Positions 9,415 through 19,600 of a stretch of 26,080 nt of DNA are shown here, piece after piece. The position numbers and the translations under genes are program-made. Under the pieces are notes generated by a model. It worked only from the letters and a program-made list of their open reading frames with translations, did no database searches and was not told the origin of the DNA. Source of the stretch: Azolla pinnata (taxonomy: Eukaryota > Streptophyta > Polypodiopsida > Salviniales > Salviniaceae); NCBI GenBank assembly GCA_037176905.1, contig JBBBWG010014890.1, positions 56,856 through 82,935 of the forward strand. The letters run 5' to 3'. Each line of letters starts with the position of its first letter. Within the stretch, counting starts at the first letter, position 1.

Positions 9415-10790
9415 TAAGTTAAACCCTAAGCCCTGAGCCCTAAGCCCAAGCAATACAATATTTCATCCTCGAAAAAAAGTACTTGTCATACATACAAGCC
9501 CTAACGCGCCTCGAATCATAAATCCTGATCCTTAATCCCTGAAGCCTTAAGCCCGAATCCTTTAATCCGTAAAGTCATAAGCCCCAAGCCCTAATATTTA
9601 ATCCATAAAGCCTTTAGCCCTAATCCTTTAATCTGTAAAGCCTTCAGCCCTAATCCTTTAATCCATAAAGCCTTAAGCCCTAATCCTTTGATCCGTAAAG
9701 CCTTGAGCCTTAATATTTAATCCCTAAAGCCTTAAGCCCGGATATTTAATCCCTTAAGCCTTGACCCCTAAGCCCTAAGCCCTAATCTTTAATCCCCGAA
9801 GCCTTAAGTTGTAAGCCTTGAGCTCCAATCTTTAATCTGTAAAACCACAATCCCCAATCCTTTAGCCCGAAGCCCTAATCTTTAATCCCTAAAGCCTTGA
9901 GCCCTGGTATTTAATCTCTAATGCCTTAAGCCGCGAGCCCTAAGCCCTAATCTTTAGTCCCAAAGTCCCTAAGCCCTAAGCTTTAATCCATAAAGCCCTA
10001 AGCTCTAGTCTATACTCCCTAGAGCCTCGATCCCTGACAAGAATTAATCCCTAAATGCTTTTAAGCCCTAAGGATTCTTAACCCCTAATCGAGGGTTTTG
10101 TCTAGACAATTTGCCTTTGATGGTGTGAACATGCAACCTTCTTTTTCTTTCAAAGCTCAAGTTTCCCCTTAACACATCCCAATCTTTGATCCCTAAAGCA
10201 TTAATCCCTAAATCATTAAGCCCTATGCCCTAATATTTAATCCTCGGAGCCTTTTAAGCCAATCCCTAAGCCCTAAGCCCTAAGCCCTAAGCCCCAATCT
10301 TCAATCCCCACAGCTTCGATCCCTAAAAGGCATCGATACCTAAAGCCCTTTAAGCCCTAAGCCTTCTCTCAACCCTTAATTGCGGGTTTTGTCCAAACAA
10401 ATTGGCTTTCATGGTGTGAGCACGAAACCTTCCTTTTTCTATTTCAAAGCTCAGATTTCCCGCTCAGGACCCTAATCCGAAAGCCTTAAGCCGCTATCCT
10501 TGCGCCCGAAGCCCTAATCTTGAACCCGAAGCCCTAATCTTGAACCCCTAAAGCCATCTTAACCCATAAGTACGGGGTTTGTTTGGACAGTCCGGTGAAC
10601 ACTAATCTTTAATCCCCGAAAGCCTCAAAGCCCCAATACTTAAGCCCTACTCCATAAGCATTAATCCCTAAACGCCATTAATCCCTAACATCATTAATCC
10701 CTAACAGCATTAATCCCTAAATGGCATTATGATTAATCTCTAAAGCCTTTTTAATCCCTAAAGCCTTCTTAACCCTTAATTGGGGGGTTT
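9415..10790. repeat. Degenerate telomere-like repeat field, 30-bp higher-order unit
   Basis: About 1.4 kb is built mostly from variants of CCCTAAA, such as CCCTAAG, CCCTAAT, CCTTTAAT, CCATAAAG and CCTTAAG. At 9589-9736 five consecutive units of 29-30 bp are clear (about 9589, 9618, 9648, 9678, 9708), each reading roughly CCCTAATCCTTTAATCC followed by RTAAAGCCTTMAG. Elsewhere the order is looser. All heptamers point the same way, with the C-rich strand on plus. It looks like an old interstitial telomeric tract that mutated and then re-amplified as a longer unit. It has no coding capacity. Confidence 0.85.
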
Positions 10791-10863
10791 TGTCCGGACA
10801 GTTTGGCTTTGATGGTGTGAACGCGCAGCCGTCCTTCGTCTTTCAAAGCTCAGGTTTTTCCCT
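10067..10863. repeat. Dispersed ~100-bp module, three copies plus a fragment
   Basis: Non-telomeric modules interrupt the field at about 10067-10172, 10361-10466 and 10758-10863, with a fragment at 10552-10598. Each starts with AACCC(T)TAAT and G-rich GGGTTTTGTC, continues with TTTGATGGTGTGAAC or close variants, and ends with TTTCAAAGCTCA plus a pyrimidine-rich stretch. The third copy runs directly into the WEE1 leader, and its pyrimidine tract ends in TTCTGCAG at 10868-10875, a good splice acceptor shape. The modules are separated by about 290 and 400 bp. Confidence 0.85.
10456..10463 (+). promoter_or_regulatory. E2F-type site TTTCCCGC upstream of WEE1
   Basis: TTTCCCGC matches the plant E2F consensus TTTSSCGC and lies about 510 bp before the WEE1 start codon, in the second copy of the dispersed module. 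The corresponding positions of the other two copies read TTTCCCCT and TTTTCCCT, so only this copy has the site. Function is inferred from the motif and from WEE1 being a cell-cycle gene. Confidence 0.35.
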
Positions 10864-10885
10864 CTTCTTCTGCAGGCAACGGGCT

Positions 10886-11490
10886 ATGGCTTCTCGCACA
10901 CAAACGCTCGCAGACGCCTCCGTCTTCTCCTCTCTCCCCCACAGACAGCATCAGACCATCATCCTCTCGCCATGGATGCTCCCCCCGACGATGGCATCTG
11001 CCTCAGCCAGAAGCTCGGCCAGGTCAGCCTCCACCCCTCCCTCTCCCACCGCTCCTCCCTCGCCGCCGACGACGACGGCTTCTGCAGCCAAGACTTCTTC
11101 TGGTAAACACCAGCATCCTTCATTTCTCCGTATTTCTGATCGGTGATGCCAGTGCCCGTTCTCCTCGTGGATGATGCTAGGCATGCTTCAGTCTCCCTGC
11201 GCTTATTTGTGCGGAAAAAAAAAAGATCTTCCCTTGATGTGCATACAACCGATCGCCGTGTTTTTCCAATACTCTCGGGTACTCATCGCTACATACACCG
11301 TAATTTAGCTCCCTGTTTTTGATTCAATCCAGCACGCCGGACTTCCTCACCCCTGCGGAGAATCAGCTGGAAGTCGATTTTGAAGGTCATAAGGTGCTCG
11401 TCCAACGCAGCTATTTTGCCCCCCTCCTCTCATCGATCATTAGCTTTGCAAACCTTCATTTTTGTCAATTCAATGTGCAGGAAAACGTAA
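10886..11490 (+). other. Upstream ORF overlapping the WEE1 start out of frame
   Basis: An ATG at 10886 with G at -3 and G at +4 opens a frame different from WEE1. In the spliced message it runs through exon 1, exon 2 (11333-11393) and into exon 3, ending at TAA 11488-11490, for 95 codons plus stop. It therefore covers the WEE1 start codon at 10972 entirely. Unspliced it would end at 11146. Whether it is transcribed depends on the WEE1 transcription start, which the sequence does not show. The peptide is Ser/Thr/Pro-rich and not recognised. Confidence 0.4.
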
Positions 11491-14400
11491 TCTCCATATC
11501 CTCACCTCTTAAAGGCAGTAACGCTAGAAGCAAACGTCCTAGAGCAGGTACTTACTCAGTAGAAGATCGAATGGCTTACGCATTTTCTCTCTCGCTCTGA
11601 TATGTTAAGAGTTCTCCAAGTTGTACAGCAGTGTGCATTCAAGATTTCTGAAGCTATTCAATCCCTAAACCTATTATTCCTTACAATCCGCAAAAACCAT
11701 AACATAAACATCCTAATTCTTCAAAACCACGAAATCTTGATGCTTCACTCGTGAAAATCGTAAGTTTATTTGAGCTGTGCTATTTCCGGGGAAATTGAAG
11801 ATCTGTAGAATTATTCAACCAAACCTCTGGACTTTCCAGGCTTGTGTACGAATAGTACAGTTTGTACATGTTATGATCTCGTATTATTCCTGAAATGATG
11901 GTGACATATTTCCAGTTACAGATTTTTCAATCTTACCACATCCAACAATGTCATTGAAAGATGCACAAAGTATCTCGGAGGAGTTGTTAAGTGATGAGAC
12001 TCCTAGTGGATTACGGTCACATACCGAGGGTAACATTCATGCAGATTATATTCGTCCAAATTCGAAAGCAGTTATCGCCAGCATGAGGCGGCGTGTCTTA
12101 TCACCTCCTTGTGTCAAGAATCCTTTCAGACTTCAAGAGAATGATAATGATAATGCCATTCCCAAAAGCAGGATCCCAGCCAGGCAAGGTTGTCATTTAA
12201 TGCATTTGATTTGTATCTGTATCTATCAATGTATCTATGAATGGATGAACAAATCAACTTAACAAATAAATGAATCTACTGAATATTCTATCTATCTCTC
12301 TATGTATCTACACTCTTCAGAGTCATCTTTTAGAATTGAAGTAGCTCATTTATTTATTTATCTATCTATCTGTCCGTCCGTCCATACGTCAATCTATCAA
12401 TCAAGCCATCTACATAAGTCATTCTTTACAACCATACGAACTGAAGGTCGTTTGTTGGATAAAGGCGTTGCTGCTATGAAAACGGAGATTTCCTATAGAA
12501 TTTTTACTGAACTGGCTGTTGTCATGCAAATTAGTCAATGCTCCCAGATCACTTGAATTCTCCTTTTTTCTTGATAAACTGACCTTTCATGCATGAGTTT
12601 TTTTCTTTAGCAGCTTAAGATTCAGCACACTTTTTTCCTGATTAATCAAGTCTCATATTTTAAAGTGTAGCATTTGGTCTTCTCTCATCTGTTTATTCAG
12701 CTCTGTGAAGAATTTCAATGGCCCTATATCAGGCTTCTTGAATCTCATAATCAGTCTGTGCATACTTCTCTATCCTCTTCGTTATCCAGTGGGAATACGT
12801 TTTTGGCAACTTCTTTTTTATACTCAAGTGTGTTTTATTTTTATAACTTTTCAATGGATTCGGCACTTGCTCTCACTGCCAGATATATAGGTGTAAGTTC
12901 TTAACACAGTTGAGGGTGATGGCCTTTTTGTTAATCAGCACATTTATGTATACCATCGACCATCTGTTCGGAAACCAATGTTTGTACATTATATTCTTAT
13001 GTCTTGTATGCTAGAGATTGTAATTTCAGGATTACAGAATATTTACTGAATCGTGATTAAAATTCTCTGATTCAGCCTTGAAACACTTAGCACATTAAAG
13101 TTGTCTTTTATCTTGATGGATACCGGAAACAATCAGATACGACATTGTTTAAGCTCTTTTGCTGCCACTGTTCTGTATTTTACAAACATGCAAATGGTGG
13201 AATATTTGTACTTTTATCTACGTTCTATGTTAATGGGTACTCAGCATGCTTATTTTTTATAGTATTTAAGGAGCTGCTTAATTGTTTTGCTTACAATAAT
13301 CTAGGCATTGTAACTCTCATATGTGGTCTTGAAAATATTGTTTTTCATGATATTTGATGCAAAAGTTTTAATAATTGTTTTCAATTGAAGCACATAGTTG
13401 ACGCTTATATTTCCTTATAGATCTATTGTAGATATTTCAGTACCAGTGTGTTTAAGTTTTGTGTCGTAAGTTTACCACCTCATTGTTTGATGGCAACATT
13501 TAAAAAAATGAATCTATACAGTGCAATTTTTGCCAGCTGTGGGCGCAAGTTCCTCATCTCGATATAGGGAGGAGTTTCACGAAGTAAAGGTAAGTAGAAT
13601 GTAGCGTTACATGTTTTTTATCGTCATGCAAACAGTTTTAGTGCTCTAATTTTCTCCTTCTATCTCTAGGAAATTGGTAGAGGAAATTTTAGCACTGTTT
13701 TCAAAGTGCTCAAGCGCATCGATGGCTGCTTATATGCTGTAAAACGGCTACATCGACTGCTTCAGCATGACAGGGAGAGGTATTGAAGTGCACTGCAAAC
13801 TGTTGAACTGCTAGCCATGTATAGGAAGTTTATTCACATTTAATTTTGTCTCCATTTGGCAGACGAGAAGTTTTGACAGAGGTCCAAGCACTGGCAGCAG
13901 TGGGTAAGGATCTAGTCTAATTTTCGTGGCAAAAAAAGGTTTTGAGAAAAACCATGTCAAATTAATAATGCGGCAATTGGTTGGTGCATTTCCTATTCAC
14001 TTCCATATTATCAGGTCTGCATGAGAACGTTGTTAGGTATCACACAGCGTGGTTTGAGAGTGACCATCTATATATTCAGATGGAGCTATGTGATGGATGT
14101 TTGAGTGATCACAAGCTTCGGTCAACTGGATTCAAAGAGAGCTTTTTGATTGAGCTCCTTCGACAGGTAGTTTACGGGCTGCACTTTACATGTAGTGACT
14201 TTATTTTAAAGACTCTCCCTTTTAATGTTTACTGTGATGCTATGATGTCAAGGCTCAGTATTTTAGTCTCCTCTAAGACAGGTAGCATGTGCACTAGCTT
14301 TCCTTCATTCTTATGGGCTGGCTCACTTGGACATCAAACCTGACAATATCTACTATGTGGGAAGCACTTTCAAGCTCGGAGATTTTGGTAGAGCAACCAA

Positions 14401-14819
14401 GCTTGACGGTAGCATTACTATCGAGGAAGGCGATGCCCGTTATATGCCATTAGAGCTCATCAATGACGACTACCGATACTTGCCTAAGGCTGACATTTTT
14501 GCTCTGGGAGCAAGTGCCTATGAGCTTGCAAGGAATTTTCCATTGCCATCATCGGGGTCACAGTTTCAGGCATTGAGGCATGGAAGACTGCCATTGCTTC
14601 CAGGGTTTTCATTGCCATTTCAGAATTTGCTCAAGGTAGGCAGATCAGATTGGTTCATCCTTGCTTTTTAAACTTCACCTTTCAATTGATTTGGTTTTTC
14701 TTTTTGGTGCTATTGAATTACAGATTCTGATGCACCATAATCCTGAAATGCGACCGACCGCTGAAGACCTAATCAAGCATCCCTTATTGTCTACCTTAAA
14801 ATCTGGGAACAGCTCATGA
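10972..14819 (+). CDS. WEE1: WEE1 kinase, inhibitor of cyclin-dependent kinase
   Basis: Exons: 10972-11102, 11333-11393, 11481-11547, 11916-12188, 13537-13589, 13670-13779, 13863-13903, 14015-14166, 14282-14635, 14724-14819; 1338 nt, 445 aa, all phases consistent. The N-terminal region carries SQKLGQVSLH and the plant WEE1 hallmark DFFWCTPDFLTP-like segment (here DFFCTPDFLTPAEN across the exon 1-2 junction). The kinase domain starts near residue 196: glycine loop GRGNFSTVF (198-206), ATP lysine in YAVKR (K220), HENVVRYHTAWFE, catalytic HLDIKPDN (D313), metal-binding GDFGRA (D330), and the WEE1-type EGDARYMPLEL (345-355). WEE1 phosphorylates the inhibitory tyrosine of CDKA and delays the cycle after replication stress or DNA damage. 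At 445 aa it is somewhat shorter than the roughly 500 aa Arabidopsis protein, mostly in the variable N-terminus. The start has a GCCATGG context; upstream of it the frame holds no ATG before a stop at 10810. Confidence 0.93.
12189..13536 (+). other. WEE1 intron 4 with tetranucleotide-rich tract
   Basis: A 1348-nt intron, the longest in the gene. From about 12205 to 12415 it is rich in TATC, TATT and TCCG tetranucleotides (for example TATTTATTTATCTATCTATC near 12351-12370), an imperfect compound microsatellite. The remainder is AT-rich, with short open frames that show no protein family. Confidence 0.75.
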
Positions 14820-15889
14820 CATTAGAAAAATCTTGCTTTATTTTGAATGAGTGGAAATCGCTAATCTTTTGTCCATTCAGATGTATTACCATCGCCAGTG
14901 GCAATGATTTAATCTTTCCATGCCCCCACGATGAACAAGCTCACTACGTATTAGTGATTGTGTATTCAACAGGGGATGTATTTTGAGCTGATTTTAGATG
15001 ACTGCCTGTAAATAATCATAAATGTTTCGGACAAGATGTCCGTATAATTCCATCGCATAGTTTGCTTCTCGGGTGAACTTTCCTTCTCTTTTGATTGATA
15101 TAATTGTTGGTAAACCCTGAGCTTTGCCCTACTTATATTGTCACAAGGTAGAATCAGATGAATCTGGAAGAGGACTACTAGCTCAATCACAAAGCTTCTT
15201 TGATTAGTGGGATGATATTACCATTCGGTGTGTGAGAGAGAAGGGTGAATAAAAGAATGTTTGCATAGCATAGCGTCTTGAAGTTGCTAAAGAATGCGCG
15301 GCTTTTTACTCGTTTGCTCGTGAAGCTTCCCTAGGATTCTTGTCTTGCAGTTCTGTCACTGTTTTCGATGGGAGGAAAGGGCATTGCCATTGCGCACCGA
15401 CAGATATCTTTCAGAAAGGCACGCCGATTCGGAAAGAGGGACACGCTGATTCGTCTCGGGTACTTTGGGGCAGCTGCAGACACAGCTGTTTGGAGAGCAG
15501 GCTCTTAAAAAACACACAACTGTTTTCCTTTGGGCATGTAAAAGCACTGTTTATTCGATGCTATTACACCTTTCCGCTGGTCCAACTGGTTTCGTTGAAA
15601 TGCAGAGAAATCTAGTATGTTCCTGTTTTATGCTCGAAATTGAAGCTCAATCGACACAGTAAGTCTGTGTGCATGCAAACGGCAAAGACGTTTTTAAGTT
15701 ACAGTTTAACGCATCCTGAAATGCGATCAACGTCTAGTTCATTGAAATTTAATGCCTTCTCTTTACATCTATCTCTTCACATGTTCATCGATTCATAATC
15801 TTCCCACTGTTGTTTACTAAATCGATTCCTTTACTGTAGCTGATTCGCAAGAAGCTAGCAATTACTGAAGCTAACTAAGCAAGAAGCGT

Positions 15890-15970
15890 TTAATCGATCA
15901 ATTAATTACTGTGATGTTAATTGAGCTCACGATTAATTGATTTGGTACTGATCAATTAATAAACGTTAAT
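15890..15970. repeat. AT-rich imperfect inverted repeats (GATCAATTAAT family)
   Basis: ATCGATCAATTAATTAC near 15894, CGATTAATTGATTT near 15930 and TGATCAATTAATAAACG near 15949 are direct and inverted variants of one motif within 80 bp, able to form a cruciform or stem. CGTTTA near the left side and TAAACG near the right side are inverted to each other. It could be the remnant of a small MITE; no clear target-site duplication was seen. Confidence 0.4.
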
Positions 15971-16038
15971 TTTTGAAAGCTAGACGTTAAAACTGTAGTT
16001 TATAATTTTTTGTTAGGCAAATTTTTGGTAAATTTCCC

Positions 16039-16041
16039 AAA

Positions 16042-16072
<31 letters not shown>

Positions 16073-16075
16073 ATA
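16039..16075. repeat. AAAT tetranucleotide microsatellite
   Basis: About nine uninterrupted AAAT units, ending in AATATATTTG. Confidence 0.95.
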
Positions 16076-16101
16076 TATTTGTTATGTACTTCTGCTTGGT
16101 C

Positions 16102-16655
16102 AAACCCTAATTTACAGACAGACGCAGACGAGAAGAACTCAGAAACCCTAACCCTAATCCGCCATAGCTCTCCCCCCCCCAAACCCTTCCGTATTCCTGA
16201 CGAAGCTTCGAATCATCCGAACGGCGGACTGCCTGTCAACGACGATGTGAGAAACCCTAACCTCTCTTCCTCCTTAGCCCCGGTCTCCCTTCTCTTCCTT
16301 TGGCCGGAACAATGGTAACCCTAGTTCCCCGGCATTTGGACTGACAGGCACAGATCGAAGGAACTCAGGTACTGCTAACCCTAATTGTAACTGTTGCCTG
16401 TACCAATTTCTGCTGCCCATTCGAAATGGACCGTTCGTCACCGTGGTTGCGGTCAACATGATCATCGTAAAAGCTTCAGGTGATACCTCCTCCTCGCCAT
16501 TCCTCAGGTTGGATATGTGCTGACACTGGCAATGCACCGTTCACGAGGAAGATGAAGACTGAACAAGATTGAGGGAGAAGAAGAAGGAGGAGGCGGAGCT
16601 GCCTCGTCTTTTTCCCCGGTTTTATGTGCTGATTATTTAAGATCAAGCAGACGGA
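16102..16655 (+). promoter_or_regulatory. Telo-box-rich leader or promoter of the EFR3-type gene
   Basis: Five AACCCTA telo-box cores occur within 280 bp: 16102-16110 and 16252-16260 (AAACCCTAA), 16143-16156 (two overlapping), and near 16316 and 16375. Telo-boxes are known in promoters and leaders of genes active in dividing plant cells. A ten-codon upstream ORF starts at ATG 16312 and ends at TGA 16342-16344. Possible leader donors (TCAG|GTACTG near 16368) suggest a 5' untranslated intron, but this is not resolved. Confidence 0.5.
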
Positions 16656-19600
16656 ATGGGGTTCATGTCCAGGAGAGTTGTTCCTGCGTGTGGATCCTTT
16701 TGCGTATGCTGCCCCTCCCTCAGATCACGCTCTCGACAGCCTGTCAAACGCTACAAGACATTGATTGCAGATGTTTTCCAGGTCTTGCACTATCTCCCTC
16801 TCTGTTGGACATCCAAATTTCAGTCTCAGGAATAGGAAGCCAAAGAAAATGTCAGGCTTTCCATGTTGTCTATAATTAGTCTATCCTTCTCTTCCTTTCC
16901 TTCTTTACTCACTGAATTCAGGCTCTGGGAATTTACCTTTTTTCTGTTGTGCACATCCTTCGCTACTGCAGAACTTAATCTCGCTCGCTAAGAAAGAATT
17001 AAGTCACTCCCAGCTTCGGAATGTCTTGATAATTTTTCTGCCGCAATTTCACCTTCTGATCACGTCCTGATTTTCACGCTGCAGCCTTTATCTTCCTCCT
17101 CTTTAAAGAGAACGGAACCTCCTCTTTTGCTTAGTTTCTCTGTAGTTTATCCGTTGGAGCTTTGTTCTATGCTCGTCTTCTTCTCTTGCTTCTGTCCTTT
17201 TAACCTTCCATCTCATTCAACAACACTTTATGCATAACTCAAACAGTTTTCCATATCTTCTTCTGTTTATAGTCAGAAACATAACATTAAAATCTCTGCC
17301 AGTGGTTATAACACATGGATGGCATCTAACAATGCCAGAAACTATTGGATGTTCATGAAAGCTGGAATCTTTTCTGACGTTTGTTAAGGTTATGTTGGAT
17401 TTTCAATGATAGGAGGAGCTTCCAAACGACCGGAAAATATCGAAATTGTGTGATTATGCTTCGAGAAATCCTCTCCGTATACCAAAGGTTTGGCAGATTA
17501 TCCTTCCAATTTAACTATTAATGAGATTACCTTTTTCTTCTAATTCCTTTGCCACTTTTTTCGTTTTCTGAAGCTATAGAAAGTTTCAGTAATGTTTTAC
17601 TTGGATATGTGCAGATTGCTGCCTCTCTTGAACAAAGAGGGTACAAAGAGTTGCGAAATGAACGATTCGGTTCCATGAGAATCGTCATGGCTGCATATAT
17701 TAAGTTGTTCTCTGCATGCAAAGCTCAGCTGTAGGTTATGCAGCTTAGTTTTTGACACATGTTTCTAAACAGGAATGAAGGCAAATCAATTCTAAAATCT
17801 GTCTCTGATCTGACTTGGAATGTAGGCCATTGTTTGCGGCAAGTGCTATTAATTTGATGAAAACACTCCTAGAGCAAACTCAACATGATGACATGCGAGT
17901 TGTTGGTTGTGATGCACTGATTGAATTTGCATATAATCAGGTATCTTTGCTGATCTCCCATGTTCTGTGTTTCGACGCATGTAAGGGAGGGCTTTTTTGC
18001 TTGAAATTAGGGAAGAGTGTTATCTGAACCATGTATACATAGCCTCCATATCTGTTTTTCCTTATTGAATTTTCCATGTGCATCAGAGTCTTATCAGAAA
18101 CTAACTATGATTTTTGGATGATTGCTGAGACATCATTCTGTCTTGTGAGTCAATGATAGGTTGATGGAACTTATATTCACCAGCTTGATGCATTACTACC
18201 GAGTGTCTGCTCTCTAGCAAGAGAATCCCGGGGACAAAGGCAGATGCAGCAACGTTCCGCTGGGCTGCGGGGTCTGTCAGCTTTGGTTTGTATTCTGATC
18301 TTTCATGAATTCTTGCTGGTTAAAGATGATTCGGAATGTATCCAAAGAATTATTGTCTTCTCTTTGACGTTGCAGTGAACCATGAATTGAAACCAATGAT
18401 AGAATAACAGTTGCTTCTCTTCACCTATGGTGCAGATTTGGTTCATGGGAGAACATTCATACATGCCATCTGCTTATGACCAGGTAAGTTGCTCTCGTAG
18501 ATGCTCGGTGTCAATACTATAAGCTCTTATTACCAAAATGTGTTCAGTACAAATTGATTACCTTATCCGTTGTATATTTAAATCCCTTTATCTATGCCCT
18601 TATCTGTGGTATCACTAAAGAGGCGGTTGATTTAAATCAGTAAAGGGAGACTGCAGTTGTCATGAAGGGTTGTTTTCTCAATTGATAGAATATCTTCTTC
18701 AGTTTTCTTATAGACATTTGCTCCACACATTTTCTTTTTATTTTAGCAAGAAGAGTGGTCTGCAGTGTTTGTATATGAAGACGAGATGGGTAACCAAATC
18801 TATAAGCTGCATATAAGTTTCAATGTTTTCATCTCGTCACAGTAATGAAAATGTGGCTGGTCACTTCTTTCCTGGTTTATAAATTGAGTATGAGACTATT
18901 GGGGATACATATTCAAGATCATAAATACATAGCATATGAGAATCAGGATAACGTTCTTCTTGTATGGAATTTCATATGAATAGGCATGGCCTGCAGCATC
19001 CAAGGATTTTTTGGAGCTAATGGTTGCACATTCTTTAGCTAGAAAGCTATTGTCCTATGAGATTTGTATGTTATAATCTAGAATGTCGGTAGTACCTAAT
19101 AATAAATTAAACATGCAGGTTATATCGGCAATAATGGAAAATTATGAATGCTCTTCTGATAATGAGGAGAGCGACGGGAAAGGTGATGGATATCAATACT
19201 GGGTGAATGAAGTCATCAAGCAGGGAGGAAGGGTACCCATGTCAACGCTTACGGATGCCTTTAGTAAGCTTCCTTCTCAGAAGGAGGATCTTATCATAGG
19301 GTACATGATTGGTTTTGAGACAAGCTTTTGAGAATATTCCTACATTAAATACACATGTGTACTTTTCACGCATCCTAATCAACTATTAAAATCAGGAAAC
19401 TACCTAGCATATTTGCGCGTATATGCGTAGAGAAGATTGCCCAGTTTGCAAAGGAAGTGACTACAGCACGCCGTTTTCTTGAGCCGATCTTCTGCTATTT
19501 TGACTTGGGTAAACATTGGGCATCGGAGAGGGGCCTTGCTTCAGTTGTTTTGCATCAATTCCTAAATTCTATTGAAAACGTTGGTATGTGTGTTAGAGAT

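Larger units (their letters stand above)
14820..16080. other. Intergenic, WEE1 3' flank
   Basis: Begins with the WEE1 3' untranslated region. Open frames near 15340-15660 on both strands encode unrelated, unrecognised peptides and are judged chance. The last part (15880-16080) is very AT-rich and holds the inverted repeat and AAAT tract listed separately. No RNA gene seen. Confidence 0.5.

Noticed and set aside
9415..10790. CRISPR-like or satellite array reading of the upstream repeats
   Set aside because: The units are contiguous without spacers, and the unit derives from CCCTAAA, so a telomere-like origin fits better in a plant nuclear locus.
15340..15662. Overlapping open frames of 60-90 codons between WEE1 and the EFR3-type gene
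   Set aside because: Both strands and several frames are open at once, there is no family resemblance, and no splice or start context stands out.
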